Assembly: GCF_029873635.1 (NCBI RefSeq) | Contig: NC_080424.1 | Span: 613,501-677,500, forward strand | Source: Malania oleifera | Lineage: Eukaryota > Streptophyta > Magnoliopsida > Santalales > Ximeniaceae | Reading direction: 5' to 3' | Length of the DNA stretch: 64,000 nt | In this document: positions 25,101 through 37,100 of the stretch, piece after piece | How positions within the stretch are numbered: the first letter of the stretch is position 1 | Layout of the letters: every line of letters begins with the position of its first letter | Position numbers and translations under genes: made by a program | Notes under the pieces: generated by a model | Seen by the model: the letters and a program-made list of their open reading frames with translations, nothing else | Told to the model about the DNA's origin: nothing | The model's database searches: none

Positions 25101-28100
25101 CATTTTTATGTCTTAAGTAATTAGTTAACTTTTTTTTTGGTTAGCTTCTTCGTGATATACTGTACATTTATCATGATTTTGAGCTAGGAAAAATTTATTC
25201 TGTTGCAGCTTTATCGTGTCCTTCTCATTTTACGCCGCCAACCCTGAAAATGATGGCAAAAGGCTCCAAGACTTCCTATTGACAATGGAAGCTACCATTA
25301 TGGATCATCCACTATGGGTAGGGGCCACAGAAGAGGAAATTGATTCTGCAATTGAGGTATTTGATGGTTGTTTTATTTGTTCCAGTTGCACTTCGTTAGA
25401 TTGCCACTTTACCTAGAAGCCTAAGCTATTAGGTTGTGAGCCGACAATGTATATCAAGCCTTTAGCACTCCCCCGCACGTGCTGCCCAATAGCAAATAGA
25501 GAGATAAACAAATGATAAATAATTATTATTACAGGAAGTATAATAATTTTTAAACATCACACAATAAACGCAGGCAATGCAACCTAGGATCTCCTGGTAA
25601 CCAGTTCTGATACCATGTTAGATTATCACTTTACCTAAAAGTTTGAGCAATTAGGTTGTAGGCCAAGAATGTATATAAAGATTTTAACATTCTTTTATCA
25701 TGTTCTAAATCAGATTTTGAATTTCTTTTGGCATAATGTAATGATTGGCCAAGTACTTTTTTCATAGCTTTAAAATCAGTTACATTCTTTGATCTGCTTC
25801 AAATCTGTGGCAGTTAGCTGCCTGTTTGCTGCAACAGCTTCCTTTATTGAACTTGTCTGAAAGTATTGATTGAATTCATGACAGTCATTTGACTTAAATT
25901 TACTAAAGATGCATCATGGGAGTGATGAGTCCAAATTGCAAATCTGAGCTGATTAGGGTGCTCTGTTTTTGTGCTGATCTGGTTCTGATGCATGTGTCAG
26001 CAGTGCTTAGGCCTTCCACCAAACCATTCTTCTTAAGTCTTCCATCAATCCACTTATTTGTCTGACGGAATAACACAGTGAGAAGGAAAGACAGTCGCGA
26101 GATTCAGTTAATTGACTAACTGATAATAGGTTCAAGAGAAATTTAGGCACATATAGCGCAGACGAGAGAGGAATAGAAGGAACAGAGAGAATATTGTTGC
26201 AGCTAGAAGCTGGTGTAACTGAGCCATCAGCATAGCAACCTAGAGTGTAAAGTAGTGGGGTTCAAGGACTTAAACAAATTAGGACTACCTGCCATATAGG
26301 AGGAGGCACCAAAATCAATAGCCCGAGAATGAGGAGGCAAGAAGCCGACTCTACATGAATGTGTCACAGTACGCTTGATGTAGAAGACTGCGTTTGGAGT
26401 TCTTGAACCATGCAAACAATATTAAAATACTCCTCTTTGGACATGGTAGATGATGTAAAGTCCCTAGCAGAGTGGGTAGGTGCATTTGATTTGTCAATGG
26501 TAGAAGCATCCTCGGCAAGAGACTTATTGACCCAAGTTGGTTTCTCAAGGAGATCCCAAAAGCAATGAGCTGTATGATTGTTCTTGCCACAGTGTGTGCG
26601 AATGCGAGCACTGCCACGATGAACTTCTGCTACCATGGTTAGAGGCAGTAACCGTGGCTGAATCAAGAAGCTTGAGAAGAAGTCAGACACAGACTAGCAC
26701 AAAGCAGTACTTCAGAACTTCAAAGATCCTGAGCTTACAGCACTTCAGAACTTCAAAGATCCAGAACTGTAAAAGGCAGCTATGACCACAGGACTGAGGA
26801 GACAATATGCCAGAATGAATTAGTTAACCATGAAGAAAAAGGCAGACTACAACAAAGCAGTGCAGCACTTAATAACCTAGCAGCAACTGCCGGCAACAAC
26901 TGGAAGAGCATTGTTGGCCCACAGCTTAACAGCTTAAACTTTTAGGTCAAGTGGTAACCTAACACGGTGTCAGGGCATTGATCTTCTTCAAATCTGATTT
27001 AATGAATTGGTTTTGATACTCTGTTTTTCGCTTTTTCCTTATCCTCTCCTAAAAGGTCATCAAATCTGATTTTCTGGTTGGTTTGAGAGTTTTTTAAGGA
27101 CACCATCCCAATCGATTATGTTGTGCAGGATCCTTGGCAGGAAGCTGTTTGTTTTCATGGTGACTTGCCGATGTGAACTCTGTTATACTCTCTCTTGTAT
27201 GCTGCTGCTGCTGCTGTTCCTCTGTCACTCTGTTTGTGGTTTGCTGGTGATGCAGTTTTGATGATGTGTATTCGTGATTGATTGCTTGCAATCTTGAACC
27301 AATTGCTAGTTGGTTTCGATTGGTCTTCAAATATTTATTTCCTGTTCTTCTCTGCATTCATTTTCATTTGCTGCCAGCCATAATGCCTTGAGCTGCTGCT
27401 AGGTTGTTTATTAAATGCCTGCAGTACTTTTCTGTGGTCTCCCTTGTTTAATGTATTTGCTTTTTCAGTTGAGGTGGGATGATCCTTTGAATCAAAAAAT
27501 GATCAATAATTGGTGGTCATAGCTGCCTATTGAAGTTCTGGATTTTCTGGAATTTGGAGAGTTTGAAGTGTTGTAAGTTCTGTTTTTTCTGTAGTCTTGA
27601 AAGTACTGTTTGTGTTAGCATTTGCTGCCTAACTACTCAAGCTCCTTCCCGAGTTAAGTCAACCATGGATACTACCTCTAAGGCTCTAACTGTAGTAGGG
27701 AAAGTTTGGGAGGATGAGGACGAGGTTTGGATTGTTGTTGTGGCAGCAATTGTGTAATATGATAAGGAGTTTGTCGTGGCAATTCTTGCATTTGCACAAA
27801 GTGGCAAGGAAAATCATACCACTAATTGTTGTTGGATTCTCCCAAGGAAACTAGCTTGGGCCAATAAGTCTCTCGCGAAATACGATTCTCTATTCCATAG
27901 TTAAAATTTCAATAGTTTTATTGAAGTTTCAAGATTTTGATGAATTTCAAATGATTCGTTGAAATTTTGATGGAAATTTTGTGAGGCAGAAATTGACTGT
28001 TAGGGTAATGGAAAGTGGAAAGTTTGACAATATCTTGGAAATTTAAGATTTTGTTGAACTTTAGATGACTCGTTGAAATTTCAATGGAAGTTTTGTAATA

Positions 28101-31100
28101 CAGAATTCGACTGCTAGAGGGATGGAAAGTGGAAATTTCAACAATTTTTTGGAAATTTAAGATCATGCTACTATTGACACTTCAATGCACCTAGGCATTC
28201 CGCAAGGGAGTTAAGTACATCATCCACCATGACCGAGAGGAGTTTAATAATCTTTATTGCATGGTTCAACAACTCCAAACTCAATCTTTTACATCTAGTG
28301 CTACTGTGGCTCATTTAGGTACAAGCAGACTTCTTGCCTCTTTGTCCTCCACACCTTGGGTTATAGATTCTAGTGCCTCCTCTCATATGACAGGTAGTCC
28401 CAATTTGTGTGAGTCCTTGAATCCCACTACTTTGTACACTAAGGTTACTCTTGCTGATGGTTCGATTACACCTGTTTTTGGTTTTTGCAATATTTTGTCA
28501 ATTCCTTCCATTCCTAATTTATTTGTGTTATATGTTCCTAAATTGCCCTTCAACTTGATATCAATTAGTCAATTAACTAAGTCTCATAACTGTTCTGTGA
28601 CCTTCTTTCCTTCTCATTGTGTTATTCAGGAATCAAGATCTCTAATTAAAGGAGATTGGTGGAGGGCTTTAGAAGGATGGCCTGTACTATTTTGATGGTG
28701 GTCATAGTGGGTCCAATTCTTGTGTCGGCTTCCTCAATTTCTACTAATGGCATTTCTCTTGATCAGTGGCATATTCGTTTGGGTCATCCAATCCTCCAAA
28801 AATTACAAATAGTCTTTCCTATGTTCAAGTCCATTTCTTGTTTCGAGTACATGTTAGTTGGGAAAGCATATTAGGACATTTTTCCATCTAGAGCTGAGTC
28901 TCATAGTAAATCATTGTTTTCTTTTATTCATACAGATATTTGGGTTCCGTTTAGAGCAAGAATTTGACTGGTCAACTATAGTTTGTGTCTTTTGTGCATG
29001 ATATTTCGCGTATGACTTGGATCTATTTTTTAAAAGATAGGTCTGAATTTTTGAATGTATTTACTCAATTCTATGAGGAAATAAAAACTCAATTTGACAT
29101 TGGTATACAAATTTTTTGATCCAATAATGAACTTGAATTTGTTCAAAATGAGCTTTAGTCTTTTTGCTTGGCCAAAGGGATTACTCATCAAACATCATGT
29201 GTACACACCTCATAAAAGAATGGAGTAGTTGAATGAAAAGATTAGGATTTGCTTGACAAAGCAGAGTCTCTATTCCTTTATATGCATGTTTCTAAAACCT
29301 TTTAGACCGATGTTCTTCTTAAACTTGTTTTTTGCTCAATAGAATGCACTAAGTGTTCTAGGGGGACAAATTCCCGTCTTCATCATGTACCTAGAAACAT
29401 CCACGTTTTCCGTTGTGCCACATGTCTTTGGGTGCACATGTTTTGTTCATGTTCCACATACCGGTCAGGACAAGTTCTCGCCTCATGTTGTTAAATGTGT
29501 CTTTATTGGGTACTCAAATACTAAAAAAGGATATAAATTTTATGATCCCCACACTTGTGGGAAATATATAGGGCTGATGTCACCTTTTTATGAGGGGGCA
29601 CCCTATTTTTCCAATGTCGGGTCCTCCTTGAATGAATTTATTTTGATTCCATCAACGATTTATGGTCCCTCCCCTCTTGTGTTGTTCCTCCTATTCCTAC
29701 CATTATCCCTCTTGAGAAATATTTTGCCCCTCTTCCAAATCCATTCATTTATGATCTAGTGAAACAATTGAAGGTTTATAAGCGGCGGAAAGCAAGCACA
29801 GACATCGCTACCGCCATGCAGGCACCTCCTCTACCCATCACTATTTTGACTTCTATTTTTGGAGATCCATCCCAACATGACTTGGATTTGTCCACTACTC
29901 ACCGGAAAGATACTCAATCATGTGCTTAGCAATCCTTAGTTGTTTATCCTATCGCTCATTATGTTTCAGTTCTTCACCTTCCTAGTCCTATGCATTCTCT
30001 TGCCTTGTCAAATTCCTCAGTTCCTATCCTTTCCTTGCATGTTGAAGCATTCGCTAACCCTAGGTGGAAGCATGTAATGGATGTAGAGATGGATGCCTTG
30101 ACCACTTGAAGGACATGGGAGTTGGTGGATCTGCCTCCTAGTAAAGGGTTGGTTAGGTGTCATTCGGTCTACACCATCAAATAGCTTCCTAACAGCTCTA
30201 TTGAATGACTTGAGGCTTAGTTGGTTGCCAAGGGGTGCACCCAAACGTATGGTATTGATTATTTCAAGACCACCTCTTCGGTTGCTCGATTAAATTTTGT
30301 TTGTTTATTGATCTCATTAGCAGTTAATTTTGATTGGCGCTTATATCAATTAGATGTGAAGAATGCCTTCTTGTACAAAGATTTGCAGGAGGAGGCATAC
30401 ATGGAGCAACCTTTTGGGTATGTTGCTTAAGGGGAGGATGGTAAAGTATGCAAGTTGCATAAGTCCTTTTTTGGTCTTAAACAATCTTCTAGAGCCTGGT
30501 TTGACAAATTTAGTGTTGTATTCTCATAATGGTCACGCATTGGTGCTTAAACCATTGCTAAGTACCCAAAGCCAAAAGATAATTGCCAAAGTTGGATGCT
30601 TTCTCTTGCTAGTTTGAAGAAATGCTTTACATTGACTGATCATTCTGAGATTATAATATGATTTTTAAATAGAATTTTTGTGACACTTTGAACATTTAGA
30701 CAGTAAGCATATCTGCTTTCTTGTTCACAAAGGATTAAATGTGCATCTTTTTTTCTAGCTCACTACATTTTTAGAACATAGGGACCACCTGATCAGTTGA
30801 TCTTTTTTAGATTGAGGATGATTTGCATATCATATCTTTTTATGTATACTGCAGGGTCTTGAGAAGTATGTCATGACAAAACTGTTCTCTAGAACATTTG
30901 CTGCTTCTCCTGAGGATGCAAAGATTGATCAGGAGATCTCAGAGAAAGTTCAGTCATTACAAACCTTCTTGAGGCCTGAGCACTTGGATATACCCCCAGT
31001 CCTTCATAATGAAGCTTCATGGCTAGTAAGCACGCTGGCCTGATTTTTTGTTGCAAAGTTTGTTTCATCTGTGGTGGTAATATGCTGTATGTGTTGTATT

Positions 31101-34100
31101 TGTATATGGTATGGTTCAGTGGTTCTGTAAGATTTGAAGGGTGGCATGAACGCTGGCCTTCTTTCTAATCGTATAGTTTGTTTTATCTGTAATTATGTAA
31201 TATTATTTAACTTGTATATCTGGCTCTGTTCAATTTGTGTTTCTCTGTATTTTTTTTTTCATCTCTTTAAGGATTCCAGGAGGGGTAGCTCAGAAGCTTG
31301 AGTGGGTTATGTTGGTTAGGTGTTGGGGAGAGGAGAGATCATTTGGTTAAGTAGGAAGTCATTTGTAAGTCATCGGAAGGAGGATTGGTCAATTTGGTGT
31401 CTAGAACACTGCCCCCTTGGCTAAATGGTTGTCATGGTTTGCCTTGGAGGTGAATTTCCTTAGGCAAATAGTAACAAAAATTACAAATTTTAACTATGGC
31501 ATACAAGATAATGGGCGGGGCGCTGATTTGGGTTTAAGTTGTTCTTTAAAGAGGTTATTCAAAAGTTTATCTTTCTTTTCTTCCTTCAACAAAGCTTCAA
31601 TTGGGTAGAGGTAATTGTATCAAGTTTGGGAAGATGTTGGGTGGTGGGAATGTGTTGTCCTGTTCCTTAACTCGTTTATATCGCCTTTCTTCTCACCTCA
31701 GCGATGTTGTTTCTTACTCTTGAGAGGGATTCATTTTCTTGAGACTTTCACTTTAGAAGGGAATTTGACTGATAGAGAGGTGGGGGATTTGTGTTCTTTG
31801 CACATTGTACTGGAAGGTTGCAAGTTCTCTTGTAGGAGTGATGGTAGAGTTTGGTCTTTGGTTTCGTCGGGGGTTCTTGTGTAAATCTTTCTTCCCTCAC
31901 TTTATTAAGGCTGATTTGGTTTTTCCTCTCTATCAAGGTAGAGAGGTACATGACAGGCTAAAGTTCCTTCTAAGATAAATTCGTTTATATGTCTGTGGCA
32001 CTTAATAGAGCACACTCCAACAATCTGCTGCATGGTAGAACTGTAGGAGGCTTTCTAAATCTCTGTCTCCCAATATGTGTCTCACGTGCAGGAACAGTTC
32101 TTATTCTCCATTTTTTGTATTTGTTTTTTCTTTCTTTTCTCAATAGAGCTTCTTTTTATATACAAAAAATTAAGAGAAGAGAACAAGATACAAAAAAAGA
32201 GGACAAGGCATCCAAAAATAAAAAATAAAAAATAAAAAATGTACCGGTAACTCAACATCACAAGGTTAATAAGAAAATTTTCACTCTCTCTGCTATCAGC
32301 TAGAGAACCTCTAAGAAAACCATTTGTGATTCTCCCTCCTTTCAAGAGATGGCTCCAAAAGTACCTTGTCCATCCATTTGTGATTCTCCTCACAAAAATA
32401 CTTTGTCCAACTTACCGGTGTATTTCATCTCTCTTTTCACCATTCCCAGGATTATGGGGGCAACAGTGGACAAGGAATCTTTGGGACTGCATGTTGGCTA
32501 TGTCGGAGATTTAACAGATGGCAGATGGTTCTTTCTTGAGGGAGTTATTGGCATGGAGGGGTGTTATTATTATTGTTTTGATTGAAAAGAAACTTTATTA
32601 AGAAAAGAAAGAATATACCAGGAGGATAAAAAATTCCCCCAAACAAAACAGAAACAAAAAGGGAAGCAGAAAACATGTCAAACAAGAACAAGAAAGAAAA
32701 ATCAGGCTAACAAAGCCTTCAAAACATACTAAAGATGAGAGAAACCCACACCGCCAAAACAATTTGAAGAGAAAACCTACTGTGAAGCTAAAAGGACAAT
32801 TGTGTAACCAAATAAAATCAATACTGTTTAGAGAATTTATTATTTTAGTAATTAAGTGGTGTGAATGAGGGTATTTTTGTTTTGCATGTATTTTTTATTA
32901 TGTTAGGATTTTCCAAATCAATTAGGATTTTCTATTTTAGGATAGGATTTCCAAATCAAATAGGATTTCTAATTAACCTATTGTGATTCCCAATGAACTC
33001 TATTTAATGTTAGGATTATTTAATGTTGGGATTTTTATTTAATGTGCTAGGATTTCCAAATCAATTGGGATTGAGTCCATTAAGGACATGGATTGGGATA
33101 TTTTACATTCCCAATAGGCGTAAGTTTCCCTACCCTATATATATGTAACCCTTCGGGGCTTTTCCATCCAAGCAACAACATAATTCATAGCCTTTGGCTA
33201 ATTTGGAGGCAGATCCCCTCGATGTGATCAAATATTTTCTCTTACTATTTTCCCTTGTTAAAATTTCCCCAATTTCTCCATGATAAAACCCTAGGGCCTT
33301 ATCATTTGGTATCAGAGTTGGCATTCTTGTGGATGCCGTTATTTCGCCAAAAAAAGATCTTGGAATTCTTGATCTTCACTCATAAGCAATAATGGCTTTA
33401 GAAAATTCAGCAAAGTCGTAGATGGAAACTAGGCTAAAGGCTGAACTTAGCAATATGTTTAAGTCTCAATTTGAAGATATCTAGGCATCGCTCTCTAAAC
33501 TACTCATTACATATTCCCATAAAAGAGAGAAAATTATGCCTCTACATCAGCTAATTATGGAGAGTAGCTATATGTGTGCAAAGGAGGTTACCAAGGAAAG
33601 CGTGTTTGTGGTCCTTCTCGTATGAAGGTGGAATTTCCTTGGTGGGACAATGATGACCCTACTGGTTGGGTTTCTAGGGCTGAAAAATCCTTTCGCTTTC
33701 ACTACACTATAGAAACATCTAAAGTTGAGACAATTTCTGTTAGAATTGGTGTATTCCCAAGAGAAGGGGGGGGGGGGGGTTGAATTGGAATTTTTAATAG
33801 GTAAAACTAGATATTGGCAGGATATTACCACTTAGGGTCTTTCTAAGCAATTTCTAATGCGCCGATAAATACAATATACGGAAATTTAAATTATGCACAT
33901 CATTCACACCAAAACATATACGTGCGGTAAATATAAAGTGCGGAAATATAAATAGGCACACGATATGTTATTGGGGTTCGGCCAACTGTGCCTACGTTCC
34001 CGCCTTGGCCACACCAACACAAGGATTACCACTATAATGCTCACTTAAACGGGTGGAGCGACACTTAATACAACCAGGTCAATTCAAGGGGCTGACCTCA

Positions 34101-37100
34101 ATCGACATGCCTTAACAGGATGGCGCACCTAGCTTTCCTAACCGGGTCTAAGCCAATCTGGAACTATTTCAAAGGGCCAGTCTCCCTCTTCAAGCCCGTG
34201 CCTGGAAATTCAACAGTATTTTCACAATCAATGAGATTGGTACAGTGATTATGCTTTCAAGTAAAGCAGATATGTATCCAAATACGTGCAATCACATACA
34301 CCACCAATACGATATAATAAGTAAGCTCAATGTGGTTTATAATATGTCAACTCTCAAATAAATATTTGCTATCTATGTAATCAGTGCGTGAGAGTGCAAA
34401 CTTATATGATCTTTGTATCACAAGATGTTCAATCTAAATGCTCAAACAAAGATATTAGCCAAACAATATATATGTATATTTCAATCAGCAGATTTTCTCA
34501 ATCGTATGATGCTCAAGTAATGTATATGTTTGGTTTGCAAAAAGAGTTTAATCTTTGTATTCAACAAATGATATAAATCAATGAATATTGCAACAAAAAT
34601 TTTTATCACACAAACAAATATCTCTTCAAAGATTTATCAAGATAAAAACACACTAGATATTTGAAAGTGATTTGAAAAGAATTTTTGCAACCAAAATCAA
34701 ATACAAGCTTCTTAAGATATTGCAATGACAATGCAATACTTAGAAGCTCCAACGAATTCTTCTTAGGAAAGACTTATTAATAAAGCCCCCCTAAGAACAC
34801 TTGAGGATGTGCTCTTAGATAAAATACTTTCACACAATCACAATCTTGAGAGAGCAATCCTTATGGAACAACAATACTTGAATCACACTTACAAAAGATA
34901 TTTGAGTAGTAAGAACTGGAAAGAATAAGTGTTGAAGGCTCAAAATGAGTATTATGTGTTTTGGGAATTTCAAAGAATTTCTCCTAATTAAGATTGCTAA
35001 TCCTGTGCTAATCTTTGCAAATGATGGGCTATTTATAGATGTTGGAAGAATTATAGCCGTTAGGACATGTAGGGTATTATTAATATTGTTTAAAATCATT
35101 TTTATCCTAATTAACCCCATTTAAAATAGTTAACTGTGGTAAAAATTGGGAGCAACTCGAGAGCACCGGTCGACCAGAATCCTTTCGGTCGACCGAAGTT
35201 CATATGGCTCGGTTGATCGGGCCAACTTTGAACTTCAGGGTCGGCCGATTGGGAGAGGCGATTTTCCCAACTAGCGCGGTTCGGTCGACCAGGGATATTT
35301 GAATTAGATGATTCGGTCGATCAAACAGTTAGGACATCTCCCGAGGACCCTCGGTCGACCAGAGCGTTGGAGTACATTTTGGGCTTGGTCGACTAGGTGG
35401 TCAATATGTTGACTCCAAGGAAGTTCGGTCGATTGGGAATAAATGAACTGGCAAGTTCGGTTAACCGAGCCGTGGTCAAACTATTGACCCGATCCCGGTT
35501 CGGTCGACCGGGAGGAATTGTACTAGATGGTACGGTTGACCGAACATGCATTTTAAGTGCATTTCGGTTCCAACTCCCTTATACATTTACCTTATTCAAA
35601 TGACCATTCATATATATGCATGTGTGAGTGTCCTAGGGTCATTTCTAGGTCCTTTTGAAGACACTGAAAAAATCCGGTGTCGGTTGACCTTCGGTCGACT
35701 GAAGGGTATTCCCTAAGGTCTTTCTAAGGTCATTTTTAGTTTACGATTGGTTTGAGCTTACCTATTAGATCATGCATGTGATATGTGTAAGCTTATTACA
35801 AACCAATTCCTATTTACTATTACAGACCCTTCCTACTTAAATATTACATACCCAAATAGAAATTACAATAATTAAATTATAACTAAGGTCTTCAGGGTCT
35901 TCATTTTCGTCTGAGTCTCCGAGTGTCATCATATGATACCACCAAGATAAACCTGCACATTAACTCGGTAGACATTAAATACCTGAGTGTTTGTCATAAT
36001 CAAAACAAGGTATGACCCATAGGGTCAACAACTTCTATTAGTCTGGTATGACTAGTTTGAAGCTCGTTATGGGATGCCTTTATGGGCAGAATTTATTTCT
36101 GTATTACTTGCCTGATCTTGGCCCACTGGATATGAGAATATGATGGAGAGCTTGCTAAAATACACCAAACTAGCACTATCTTGGAGTACCAAACATGATT
36201 TGTGCGACAATCAAACTTGACTAAAGATTGGAATGATACTTTTATTGAAGGTCTTCTACCTGACATTCGGCGTTAGGTCAAAGTACATCGGCCACGAACT
36301 ATGACTGCTGCAATTTCCTTTGCAAGGTTAGAAGAAGAGAAGTTGGGAGAAGAAGGACGCCTCTTGTTGACCATTAGCAATTAGACTATTAGCAGCACTA
36401 TCACACCACCTGCTCCTTGCAATCCTTTTGCCAAACGATTGACTCAGGAGGAACTTAAAGAGAGTGACAAAAATTTTGTGCTGGCATTGTGATGAAGAGT
36501 GGCACAAAGGGCACCTTTTCAAAAAGGGACAACTGTTGATGATTGAACCAGTGGAGGAGCAATAAGAGGTTGAGGATGACCCTCCTTATTTAGATAAGAA
36601 AGGTATGAAATCTGATGATAATGATGAATTTATCACTTCTTCAGTTCATGCTTTAGCTGGTTATGCTAATCCTCAAACCATAAAAATTGATGACTTCCTT
36701 AAATGCCAACCTGTTGCTATCTTAATTGATACATGTAGCACTAATAATTTCATGGACACTAAAATTGCTAAACAGCTAGCTTATCCTGTGGAGCAATGTG
36801 AAAAGTTTGATATGAAGGTTGAGATGGAAGGACCTTGACATGTTAGAGCAAGGGTCCAAAGGTTAAACTTATTATGCAAAACTATGGCTTGTATGTTGAT
36901 TTCTTTTTGCTGCCAATAGAAGACTATAAAGGTTTTGGGTATTGACTGGTTTTGGACTTTAGGTGATATAGCTTGGAATTTCTCTAAATTGGTTATGAAG
37001 TTTGATGTGAATGGCTAGAGAGCAACTCTTAAAGGCAAACATTGTGGTAATGTCACTATAGTTTCAAGCTGTCGTATGGAGAAACTCCTTAAAGAGTAGC

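Larger units (their letters stand above)
27600..30640 (+). mobile_element. Degenerate copia element without LTRs
   Basis: Domains in plus-strand order. The gag CCHC remnant [12 protein letters not shown] is near 27800-27835. The protease [16 protein letters not shown] is near 28357-28405, with Ser for the Gly of DSGAS. Pre-integrase is [11 protein letters not shown]. Integrase remnants include [13 protein letters not shown] and [12 protein letters not shown]. The RT start reads [48 protein letters not shown] and [11 protein letters not shown]. It breaks off near 30560, before the YVDD box. No LTR found on either side. A GAAATTTC-type element interrupts it at 27876-28163. Confidence 0.82.

Noticed and set aside
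27600-30640. Possible endogenous pararetrovirus
   Set aside because: Domain order PR-IN-RT and the motifs are copia; no movement protein or coat protein domain is visible anywhere in the window.
35160-35700. Array of spaced palindromes as a CRISPR array
   Set aside because: The motif is 14 bp and degenerate, with irregular spacing of 20-70 bp, in a solo LTR of a plant genome. It is a promoter-region motif array.
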